Shown: in pieces, positions 13,838 through 20,688 of the stretch | How positions within the stretch are numbered: the first letter of the stretch is position 1 | Layout: each line of letters opens with the position of its first letter | Source of the DNA: CAZOWW01 sp964583765 | GTDB lineage: Bacteria > Actinomycetota > Actinomycetes > Actinomycetales > Kineosporiaceae | Length of the DNA: 30,617 bases | NCBI GenBank assembly: GCA_964583765.1 | Contig: CAZOWW010000069.1 | Coordinates: 1-30,617, forward strand | Direction: 5' to 3' | The notes under the pieces: model-generated | The model's database searches: none | What the model was told of the DNA's origin: nothing | The model's input: only the letters and a program-made list of their open reading frames with translations | Program-made: the position numbers and the translations under genes

Positions 13838-15442
13838 GTGAGCGCAGCCCAGGACGGTGATCTCCCGCCCGCCCCGACCCCCGGCAGTCCCCCATCCGGG
13901 CAGTACCCGGCCGGCGCTCCGCCGTCGTCGGCGCCGTCCCCCGACGGTTCCGTGTCGGCGCCGTCCCCGGCCCCGGACCGTGCACCGCCGCGCTCGGCGG
14001 TGCTCCTCACGGACCACTACGAGCTGACCATGATCGAGGCGGCACTGCGCAGCGGAGCGGCCGCACGTCGCTGCGTCTTCGAGGTCTTCGCGCGACGGCT
14101 GCCGAACGGGCGGCGTTACGGCGTCGTGGGCGGCACCGGGCGGTTGCTCGACGCCCTGGGCTCCTTCCGGTTCGGGGACGACGAGCTCTCCGAGCTGTCC
14201 CGCCGCGGAGTCGTCGACCGCGACACCCTCGACTGGCTGGCCCGGTACCGGTTCCGCGGTGACGTCCTCGGCTACGGGGAGGGCGAGACGTTCCTGCCCG
14301 GGTCCCCGATCCTGACCGTGGAGGCAGGCTTCGCCGAGGCGGTACTACTGGAGACGCTCGCGCTGTCCGTGCTCAACCACGACAGCGCCATCGCCGCCGC
14401 CGCCAGCCGCATGGTCACCGCGGCGCACGGACGCCCCTGCCTCGAGATGGGCTCACGGCGCACCCACGAGGAGGCTGCCGTCGCCGCGGCTCGTGTGGCC
14501 TGGCTGGCGGGATTCGCGGGCACCAGCAATCTGGAGGCGGGACGTCGCTACGGCATCCCCACCATCGGCACCTCCGCGCACGCGTTCACCCTGCTGCATG
14601 ACGACGAGCGGGAGGCGTTCGCCGCCCAGGTGGCCTCGCTCGGCCCCGGCACCACCCTGCTCGTGGACACCTACGACGTGCCGACCGGCGTGCGACGCGC
14701 GGTGGAGGCAGCCGGCACTGGCCTCGGCGCGGTCCGGATCGACTCCGGTGACCTGCTCGAACAGGCCTACGCGGTGCGCCGGCAACTCGACGAGCTCGGT
14801 GCCCGGAACACGCGCATCGTCGTCACGAGCGACCTCGACGAGCATGCGATCGCCGCGCTCGCGGCGGCCCCGGTGGACACCTACGGGGTGGGCACCTGTC
14901 TGGTCACCGGCTCGGGTGCGCCCACCGCCGGTCTGGTCTACAAGCTCGTGGCGCGTGAGGCGCCGAGCGGTGAGCTGGTGCCCGTGGCCAAGCGCAGCCT
15001 GGACAAGACCAGCATCGGCGGTCGCAAGTGGGCCGTGCGCCGGCGGGACGAGCAGAACCGTGCGGTCGCCGAGGTGATCGGGCTCGGTGGACCGCCCACC
15101 CCCGAGGACGGCGACCGCGAGCTGCTGCGGGTACTGGTGCGTGACGGCGAGGTCGTCGGGGCCGAACCGCTGGCCGCGGCCCGGGACCGTCACCGGATCT
15201 CGTTCGCGGAGCTGCCGGTCACCGCGCACAAGTTGTCCCGCGGGGAACCGGCCATTCCCACCCTGGTCGAGTCCCGCTATCTGGCGGCCGCCCCCTGGCC
15301 GGACCGTGACGGAATCGTCGGCGACGTCGTCCCCCGATCCGCCCCGGGCAGGACAGGAGAGGCCGCCCCACACCCGACAGGTGGGGCCGGCTCACGCACG
15401 GCAGGTGAGCCCGCCCCGCGCACGACAGGAGGACAGCCGTGA
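13838..15442 (+). CDS. pncB: Nicotinate phosphoribosyltransferase
   Basis: A 534-residue enzyme making nicotinate mononucleotide from nicotinate and PRPP in NAD salvage. Marks: 'LLTDHYELTMIEAALRSG', 'FEVFARRLPNGRRYGVVGG', 'FLPGSPILTVEA', 'MGSRRTHEEAAVAAARVAWLAG', 'IPTIGTSAHAF' (catalytic His region), 'VRIDSGDL', 'YGVGTCLVTGSGAP' and 'KRSLDKTSIGGRK'. The core is flanked by a ~50-residue Pro/Ser/Ala-rich N-terminal extension and a ~30-residue repeat tail. GTG 13838 is preceded by a -10-like box and no ribosome site, so it may be leaderless; because the extension is non-conserved a later start cannot be excluded. The stop overlaps pncA by 4 nt. Confidence 0.95.
   Translation: MSAAQDGDLPPAPTPGSPPSGQYPAGAPPSSAPSPDGSVSAPSPAPDRAPPRSAVLLTDHYELTMIEAALRSGAAARRCVFEVFARRLPNGRRYGVVGGTGRLLDALGSFRFGDDELSELSRRGVVDRDTLDWLARYRFRGDVLGYGEGETFLPGSPILTVEAGFAEAVLLETLALSVLNHDSAIAAAASRMVTAAHGRPCLEMGSRRTHEEAAVAAARVAWLAGFAGTSNLEAGRRYGIPTIGTSAHAFTLLHDDEREAFAAQVASLGPGTTLLVDTYDVPTGVRRAVEAAGTGLGAVRIDSGDLLEQAYAVRRQLDELGARNTRIVVTSDLDEHAIAALAAAPVDTYGVGTCLVTGSGAPTAGLVYKLVAREAPSGELVPVAKRSLDKTSIGGRKWAVRRRDEQNRAVAEVIGLGGPPTPEDGDRELLRVLVRDGEVVGAEPLAAARDRHRISFAELPVTAHKLSRGEPAIPTLVESRYLAAAPWPDRDGIVGDVVPRSAPGRTGEAAPHPTGGAGSRTAGEPAPRTTGGQP
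15353..15438 (+). repeat. 24-nt tandem repeats in the pncB tail
   Basis: Units begin at 15353, 15377, 15401 and 15425 (last one partial) and encode TGEAAPHP, TGGAGSRT, AGEPAPRT and TGGQP. The pncA ribosome site (AGGAGG) lies inside the fourth unit, so the repeat supplies both a protein tail and the next gene's translation signal. Confidence 0.8.
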
Positions 15443-16032
15443 ACCGCGCTCTGATCATCGTGGACGTGCAGAACGACTTCTGCGAGGGCGGATCGCTGGC
15501 CGTGGCCGGTGGCGCTGCCGTCGCCGCAGGTATCAGCGAGTTGCTGGCCCGGGACGCCGGTGCGTACGCGGCGGTCGTCGGCACCCTGGACTGGCACGAG
15601 GACCCGGGACCGCACTTCGCCGACCAGCCCGACTTCGTCGACTCCTGGCCGGCGCACTGCGTCGCGGGCAGCCGCGGCGCCGCCACCCACCCCGCGCTGG
15701 GCACCGAGCACGTGTCGGCCTGGTTCACCAAGGGCGCGTTCTCCGCCGCCTACTCGGGCTTCGAGGGCAGCACCGCGGGCGAGGACCCCACCACCCGGGT
15801 GGGCCTGGGCGACTGGTTGCGGGCCCACGGCATCGACGCGGTGGACGTCGTGGGGATCGCCACCGACCACTGCGTGCGGGCGACCGCCCTGGACGCCGTC
15901 CGGGAGGGCCTGCACACCCGGGTGCTCGCGGAACTCACCGCCGGTGTGGCGGCCGGGACCACCGCGACCGCGGTGCAGGCGTTGTGCGCGGCGGGGGTCG
16001 AGGTGCTCGGCGAGCCGGTGGTGCGGGGCTGA
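15439..16032 (+). CDS. pncA: Nicotinamidase (isochorismatase-like hydrolase family)
   Basis: A 197-residue enzyme that hydrolyses nicotinamide to nicotinate, the substrate of PncB. The catalytic triad is visible: Asp9 in LIIVDVQNDF, Lys98 in WFTKGAFSAAYSGFEG, and Cys145 in IATDHCVRATALDAV. Metal-binding residues lie in TLDWHEDPGPHF. The order and spacing match PncA of mycobacteria, the enzyme that activates pyrazinamide. The GTG start shares GTGA with the pncB stop and has AGGAGG upstream. Confidence 0.97.
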   Translation: MNRALIIVDVQNDFCEGGSLAVAGGAAVAAGISELLARDAGAYAAVVGTLDWHEDPGPHFADQPDFVDSWPAHCVAGSRGAATHPALGTEHVSAWFTKGAFSAAYSGFEGSTAGEDPTTRVGLGDWLRAHGIDAVDVVGIATDHCVRATALDAVREGLHTRVLAELTAGVAAGTTATAVQALCAAGVEVLGEPVVRG

Positions 16033-16117
16033 GCGAGATCCTTGCCTGAGCAGCACCAGGCGGAGCGAGGCCGGTCCCCCCGCGCACACCGCGCCCCGGA
16101 TGCGAGAAGGTGAACAG

Positions 16118-17038
16118 GTGACCAGTGCGGACACCCTGCCGGGCCTGCCCGGCGCGGACGACGACCCCGGCCAGGGCGCAGCCAGTCTCGTGCTCTTCGA
16201 GCGACTGCTAGCGGACGCCCCCGAGCTCGACGGCTCGGCGGGCACATTGCTCGAACGGCACCGCGCGCACCGTGCCGGACCTCATGCGGAACTGCTCGGA
16301 CCGTTGGTACTTCCGGCCGGCGCGCTGGCGGCGGTGGCCCCGGAGCTGGCCACCGCCGATCACGGCCTGCCGGTGGTGCTGACGGCGTGGGGACCCGGCG
16401 CCCTGGACGCGCTCCGGATCGGGCGTGACCTGCTGCTGGCCGACGACCACGCCGAGCTCGTCGGGGTGCGGATCGCACTCGGCCAGGAGTACGAGCCCGC
16501 CGCGGCGGTGGACGACCTGCTGGACCGGCTGGACTTCTCGGTGCCGGCCTGGATCGGGCTGGACCCCGGCGAGGGCTGGGAGGCCGCACTCGACCTCATC
16601 GCGGACGACGGCGCCGAGAACGTGCTGCTGATCCCCGGAGCCGCCGGCGACCGGACGCGCTCGCAGGACGGCTCCGAGGACGGCTCCGGGCAGGAGTCCT
16701 GGCCGCCGGACGTCGAGGGGACCGCCGGGCTGCTGCGGCGGGCGGTGGACCGCGATGTCACGCTCGCCCTGGGCCGAGGGCTGTGGCCTGCGGTCACCGA
16801 GGGCGAGAACCTGGGGCTGCTCAACATGCTCTGCGCGGTGCGAGCCGCGCTCAACGGGGCGCTCGTGGCGGAGCTCGCCACGATCCTGGCCAGCCGGGTG
16901 GAAGCGCCCCTGCTCGCGGCGACCCGTCGGATGAGCGATGCGGATGCCGCCGTGGTGCGCTCGTTCCTGGCCACCGCGGACGTGCGCGATCTCGCGGGGA
17001 CCGTGGACCGGCTGCAGGCGCTCGGCCTGCTGGGGTAA
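16118..17038 (+). CDS. Hypothetical protein linked to the NAD-salvage operon
   Basis: A 306-residue soluble protein I do not recognise. It is Leu/Ala/Asp-rich with alternating strands and helices, e.g. 'LGPLVLPAGALAAVAPEL', 'HAELVGVRIALGQEYEPAAAVDDLLDRLDF', 'VPAWIGLDPGEGWEAALDLIADDGAENVLLIPG' and 'GLLNMLCAVRAALNGALVAELATILA', suggesting an alpha/beta (perhaps barrel) fold. An acidic insert (RSQDGSEDGSGQESWPPD) interrupts it near residue 190. No signal or membrane segment. GTG 16118 has AAGG seven nt upstream; ATG 16100 is the alternative. It is 85 nt after pncA in the same direction and probably cotranscribed, but a role in NAD metabolism is only inferred. Confidence 0.72.
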   Translation: MTSADTLPGLPGADDDPGQGAASLVLFERLLADAPELDGSAGTLLERHRAHRAGPHAELLGPLVLPAGALAAVAPELATADHGLPVVLTAWGPGALDALRIGRDLLLADDHAELVGVRIALGQEYEPAAAVDDLLDRLDFSVPAWIGLDPGEGWEAALDLIADDGAENVLLIPGAAGDRTRSQDGSEDGSGQESWPPDVEGTAGLLRRAVDRDVTLALGRGLWPAVTEGENLGLLNMLCAVRAALNGALVAELATILASRVEAPLLAATRRMSDADAAVVRSFLATADVRDLAGTVDRLQALGLLG

Positions 17039-17081
17039 CGACGACCGGCGGGGCCGGGTAACGACGACCGGCGGGGCCGGG
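17036..17081. repeat. 23-nt perfect tandem duplication at a stop codon
   Basis: A 23-nt unit opening TAACGACGACCGG occurs at 17036-17058 and again at 17059-17081. The TAA stop of the preceding gene is the first codon of the first copy. Confidence 0.95.
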
Positions 17082-17104
17082 GATCGGCAGGGGCACGGGA
17101 CAGG

Positions 17105-17146
17105 CGCCCGGCCGGTCGCTCCTCAGCGGGAGAGACCGGCCGGGCG
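17105..17146. terminator. Bidirectional terminator hairpin between convergent genes
   Basis: CGCCCGGCCGGTC and GACCGGCCGGGCG form a perfect 13-bp stem; the 16-nt interior can pair further (CTCC/GGAG). It lies between the plus-strand gene ending at 17038 and the minus-strand gene ending at 17157, so it can serve both. Confidence 0.85.
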
Positions 17147-17156
17147 ATGCGGTCGA

Positions 17157-18287
17157 TCAGTACGAGTGCGTGCCCGGACCCTGAGGCCAGGAAGCACCAC
17201 CGCCCGGAGGAACTGCACCCGTCCTGGCGCCGCGGCTGCTCGGCCCCTGCCAACCCCGGGTGGTCACCACGACCGTCCCGGCAATCTTGTCGTGCAGGCA
17301 CTGCCGACGCCCGTCCCACAGGCACCAGAGGCTGTCCAGCAGGGAGTAGATCCCTCCCACGTTGGGCACCATGCCGATCAGGCTGGAGCCGACCCAGCGC
17401 AGCAGGGCCCACCAGCCGAGGCGCCCCGGATGCTCCCAGCGCCGGACCTTGAGCCCGCACATCATCTTGCCCAGCGTGGCACCGCGGAAGGCCAGCAGCA
17501 GCACCTCGTAGAGGATGCCCACGAGCAGGTAGATCCCGATGAAGGAGTAGAGCGCGTGGGTGAACGCGCCGTCGTTCAGCAACAGGCTGGTGTCGGGGCT
17601 CTCCCCCTCCGGGCGCAGCTTCTCGAGGTCGAGCCACAGCTTGAACTCGTGCCACATGGTGTGCAGGAAGTAGAAGCCGAGGGCGATGCCGAGGGCGCTC
17701 GTGATCAGCCCGTCGAGGAACCGGGCGAGCAGGCGCATCCCGCGGCTCCCGAGCAGATCACCGTCCGGAGTGGCCAGGATCTTTCCGTCGTACGAGTAGC
17801 CCGCGGCGGCGTAACCCTGACCGGGGTACGGCTGCCCGGGATAGGGCTGCACGGGGTAGCCGGGCACCGGGTAACCCTGCTGCGGGTAACCGGACTGCGG
17901 GTAGCCCTGGGCCGGGTACCCCTGCTGCGGGGGACTCTGCTGCCCGTACCCCTGCTGCGGGTAGCCCTGAGTCGGGTACCCCTGCTGCGGGTATCCCTGG
18001 GGGTACTCGGGTTGGGAGTAACCCTGGCCCGGGTAGGGCGTGGTCGGCTCGGCGGGAGAGACCGGTGGCGGGTAGGCGCCCGGCTCGGGCTGGGCCGGAG
18101 CCGGCGCCCCGGGAGCTACCGGAAACCCACCAGGACCGACCACGCCAGAGGGGGGAGGCGGGCTCGCCGGTGCCGCTTGGTGGGGTGCCGGTCGGGTGAC
18201 CGCGCTCCACACGGCGCCGTCCCACCAGCGTTCATAGCCCGGTGCGGACGAGTCCGGGTACCAGCCCGGAGCTCTCTCTTCGCTCAT
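17157..18287 (-). CDS. DUF2510 / Pro-Gln-Gly-Tyr repeat / RDD membrane protein
   Basis: A 376-residue protein. Residues 7-30 form a DUF2510 motif (APGWYPD...RWWDGAVWS). Residues ~35-165 are low complexity, with about a dozen QQGYP/TQGYP/PGQPYP units rich in Pro, Gln, Gly and Tyr. Residues 182-345 are an RDD domain: SRGMRLLARFLDGLITSALG with the Arg-Asp pair of the first helix, 'LYSFIGIYLLVGILYEVLLLAFRGATLGKMMCGLKV' and 'LHDKIAGTVVV'. Three to four membrane helices are seen. RDD proteins are poorly understood; some act in transport or ion homeostasis. ATG 18287 fits the conserved DUF2510 position. It is monocistronic and divergent from the alpha-galactosidase gene. Confidence 0.92.
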   Translation of the reverse strand: MSEERAPGWYPDSSAPGYERWWDGAVWSAVTRPAPHQAAPASPPPPSGVVGPGGFPVAPGAPAPAQPEPGAYPPPVSPAEPTTPYPGQGYSQPEYPQGYPQQGYPTQGYPQQGYGQQSPPQQGYPAQGYPQSGYPQQGYPVPGYPVQPYPGQPYPGQGYAAAGYSYDGKILATPDGDLLGSRGMRLLARFLDGLITSALGIALGFYFLHTMWHEFKLWLDLEKLRPEGESPDTSLLLNDGAFTHALYSFIGIYLLVGILYEVLLLAFRGATLGKMMCGLKVRRWEHPGRLGWWALLRWVGSSLIGMVPNVGGIYSLLDSLWCLWDGRRQCLHDKIAGTVVVTTRGWQGPSSRGARTGAVPPGGGASWPQGPGTHSY

Positions 18288-18592
18288 CGTTGACTCACGC
18301 CTCGCTCATCGCCGGATCTGCGGGCACAGCCTGCCGTATCCCTCATAACTTCGTCATGCGCCTTGCCCGGGTTCAGTGGTCACCGTGATCCCGATGCCGC
18401 GTTCGGGCCGAGCAGATCGATGACAGAGCCGTCCGGGTGACGGAGCGGTGAGCCATCGCATGGGAACTCCCGCGCAATCAGGACTTGACACGGCAGACCC
18501 ACCTCACTTCTATTGGCACGCTTCAGTCCGGGTCGGTCGTGCCGGCCTCGCGCGGCCGGATGAGCCGGACCGCCCCTCCGAAGGAGGAATCC
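18288..18592. other. 305-nt divergent promoter region
   Basis: It holds the alpha-galactosidase promoter described separately and must also hold the promoter of the DUF2510-RDD gene, for which no clear boxes are seen. No gene is supported here. Confidence 0.5.
18485..18514 (+). promoter_or_regulatory. Promoter of the alpha-galactosidase gene
   Basis: TTGACA at 18485-18490 matches the -35 consensus exactly. TCTATT at 18509-18514, after an 18-nt spacer, matches four of six -10 positions. The transcript would start near 18521, giving a leader of about 72 nt with AAGGAGGA before the start codon. It is the best consensus promoter in the window. Confidence 0.6.
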
Positions 18593-20290
18593 GTGCGCAC
18601 TCCCTGGCGCCTCGTACTCACCCTCGCCCTTGCCGCCCTCGCGGTACCGCTCGGTCTCGCCGTCGCCACCGGCCCGGCCCGTGCCCTCGACAACGGTCTC
18701 GCCCGGACCCCGCAAATGGGCTGGAACGACTGGAACACCTTCGGCTGCTCGGTCAGCGACTCGCTGATCCGTCAGATGGCGGACACCCTCGTCTCCAACG
18801 GGATGGCCGCGGCCGGGTACCAGTACGTGAACATCGACGACTGCTGGTCCACCACGAGCCGTGACTCGTCCGGCAACCTGGTTCCGGACCCGAACAAGTT
18901 CCCCAACGGCATGAAGGCACTCGCCGACTACGTGCACAGCAAGGGCCTCAAGCTGGGGATCTACGGTGAGGCCGGCAGCACCACCTGCGCCGGATTCCCC
19001 GGCAGCCTCGGCCACGAGACCCAGGACGCGAACACCTTCGCCTCCTGGGGGATCGACTACCTCAAGTACGACGACTGCGGTGACCACGGTGGTCTCACCG
19101 ACCGGCAGCGCTACACGACGATGCGCGACGCGTTGGCCGCCACCGGGCGCCCGATCCTGTTCGCGATGTGCCAGTGGGGCAACGAGAGCGTCTGGACCTG
19201 GGGAGCCTCGGTCGGCAACTCCTGGCGGACGACGAGCGACATCCAGGCCAACTGGGGCTCGGTGATGAACATCCTGGACAGCCAGGCCGCGCTGCAGACC
19301 TACGCCGGACCCGGCGGCTGGAACGACCCCGACATGCTGGAGGTCGGTAACAGCGGGCTCACCGACGCCGAGTCCCGGGCGCACTTCGGCCTGTGGGCCC
19401 TGCTCAACGCGCCGCTCCTGGCCGGCAACGACCTGCGGACGATGTCGGCGACCACGCTCGCCACGCTCACCAATGCCGATGTGATCGCCGTGAACCAGGA
19501 CTGGGGCGGCGTCGCGGGTTACCGGCTCCGGGACGACGGGGACCAGGAGGTCTGGATCAAGCCCATGTCCGACGGATCGGTCGCCGTGGTCCTGCTCAAC
19601 CGCGGCACCTCCTCGGCGGCGATCAGCGTCACCACCTCGGCCCTGGGCCTGGCATCCGCCTCCTCGTACTCGGTGCGGGACCTCTGGGCCCACACCGCGA
19701 CCACGAGCACCGGCACGATCAGCGCCACCGTGCCCAGCCACGCGATCGCCATGTACCGGGTGTCCGGCACCGGACTGGTCACCACGACCACCACGACGAC
19801 GAAGCCGGTCACCACCACCACGACCACCACCACGACGCGCCCGGTCACCACCACGACCACCACCACGACGAAGCCGGTCTCCACGACCACGACCACCACG
19901 ACGACACGTCCGGTCACCACGACCACGACCACGACCACCACGACGACGAAGCCGGTCACCACGACGACCACGACCAGCGGCGGCGCGGGCAAGACCTGTA
20001 CGGCGGCGTACGCGGTGACGGGTCAGTGGACCGGTGGGTTCCAGGGCAATGTCACGGTGACCGCGGGCAGCAGCGCGATCAGTGGCTGGAAGGTGGCCTG
20101 GACGTACGCGAACGGTCAGACGATCAGCCAGTCCTGGAGCGCGACCGTGACCAGCAGCGGCTCGGCGGTCACGGCGACCAACATGTCCTGGAACGGTGCC
20201 CTGGGCGCCGGAGCGAACACCAGCTTCGGATTCCTGGCCAGCTGGAACGGCACCAACACCGTCCCGACCGTCACCTGCACCGCCAGCTGA
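18593..20290 (+). CDS. Secreted alpha-galactosidase, GH27 plus CBM2
   Basis: A 565-residue exported enzyme that releases terminal alpha-galactose from galactosides such as plant galactomannan. Residues 1-31 are a Sec signal peptide (RTPWRLVLTLALAALAVPL, cleavage likely after ARA). Residues 33-~390 are GH27: LARTPQMGWNDWNTFGC, 'YQYVNIDDCW', 'KGLKLGIYGEAG', YLKYDDC with nucleophile Asp160, and GGWNDPDML with the acid/base Asp, then a C-terminal beta domain. Residues ~396-463 are a Thr-rich linker broken by KP/RP. Residues ~465-565 are a CBM2 with terminal cysteines Cys469 and Cys562 and tryptophans (GQWTGGF, ISGWKVAWTYANGQ, MSWNG), expected to bind cellulose. GTG 18593 has AAGGAGGA upstream. 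Secretion and polysaccharide binding suggest plant-biomass degradation. Confidence 0.95.
   Translation: MRTPWRLVLTLALAALAVPLGLAVATGPARALDNGLARTPQMGWNDWNTFGCSVSDSLIRQMADTLVSNGMAAAGYQYVNIDDCWSTTSRDSSGNLVPDPNKFPNGMKALADYVHSKGLKLGIYGEAGSTTCAGFPGSLGHETQDANTFASWGIDYLKYDDCGDHGGLTDRQRYTTMRDALAATGRPILFAMCQWGNESVWTWGASVGNSWRTTSDIQANWGSVMNILDSQAALQTYAGPGGWNDPDMLEVGNSGLTDAESRAHFGLWALLNAPLLAGNDLRTMSATTLATLTNADVIAVNQDWGGVAGYRLRDDGDQEVWIKPMSDGSVAVVLLNRGTSSAAISVTTSALGLASASSYSVRDLWAHTATTSTGTISATVPSHAIAMYRVSGTGLVTTTTTTTKPVTTTTTTTTTRPVTTTTTTTTKPVSTTTTTTTTRPVTTTTTTTTTTTKPVTTTTTTSGGAGKTCTAAYAVTGQWTGGFQGNVTVTAGSSAISGWKVAWTYANGQTISQSWSATVTSSGSAVTATNMSWNGALGAGANTSFGFLASWNGTNTVPTVTCTAS
19778..19978 (+). repeat. ACC/ACG triplet repeat coding the Thr linker
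   Basis: The stretch is made almost wholly of Thr codons, punctuated by KPV, RPV and KPVS units. Such linkers are often O-glycosylated. The DNA is prone to slippage in multiples of three. Confidence 0.9.
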
Positions 20291-20340
20291 GCCCCACGGC
20301 CGGCACGCAGGCCCCAGCGCCACCGGCCGAGCACCGCCTC

Positions 20341-20369
20341 GGGCCGCCCTGGAGACCCCAGAGCGGCCC
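20341..20369 (+). terminator. Hairpin terminator of the alpha-galactosidase gene
   Basis: GGGCCGC and GCGGCCC pair over 7 bp, then after one mismatch CTGG pairs with CCAG, closing a short loop, 50 nt after the stop. There is no T-tract. Confidence 0.6.
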
Positions 20370-20593
20370 GACCCAGAGGCGGACACCGGGCCGGGAGGGG
20401 TGAACTCGCCCCCGACGCACCCGGGTCGCTCTTCCCGGAACGCCTCCGTGCTGGCTTCCCCGAGGCACCTTCGTGCCGGCTTCCCCCTCCCGGAGACACC
20501 TGCGTTCCTGACTCCCCGCGCGACACGCCCGGGCGCCCCGTCCCCGCGGTCACGGACCGGTCACGAGCATCGAATCGTGGGATGACCCGGCCC
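20370..20593. other. C-rich non-coding stretch before the decarboxylase promoter
   Basis: No gene is seen. On the plus strand it is rich in C and T with degenerate direct repeats (CGTGCTGGCTTCCCC near 20447, CGTGCCGGCTTCCCC near 20471). The composition would suit Rho-dependent termination of read-through from the alpha-galactosidase gene. Confidence 0.35.
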
Positions 20594-20641
20594 TATCCTG
20601 CAGCAACGAGTTCCGGGACGCCGGACACACGTCCGGAGGAA
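20594..20641 (+). promoter_or_regulatory. Candidate -10 box and leader hairpin of the decarboxylase gene
   Basis: TATCCT at 20594-20599 is a plausible -10 box with no clear -35, giving a leader of about 83 nt. Inside it CCGGAC (20621-20626) and GTCCGG (20631-20636) form a 6-bp hairpin with an ACAC loop, and TTCC (20611) can pair with GGAA (20638) outside it. A GGGGAG ribosome site lies 11 nt before the ATG. Confidence 0.35.
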
Positions 20642-20688
20642 CAGGGCTCCAACGGGGATACATCCACGCACGGGGAGACGTATCAGGC

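Noticed and set aside
18461..18474. CelR-like operator near TGGGAACTCCCG upstream of the alpha-galactosidase gene.
   Set aside because: The known CelR box is a 14-bp palindrome, TGGGAGCGCTCCCA; the site here lacks the central bases and is only partly symmetric.
19519..19992. Minus-strand frame encoding long runs of valine opposite the alpha-galactosidase linker.
   Set aside because: It is the complement of the ACC/ACG Thr array; there is no ribosome site and no domain.
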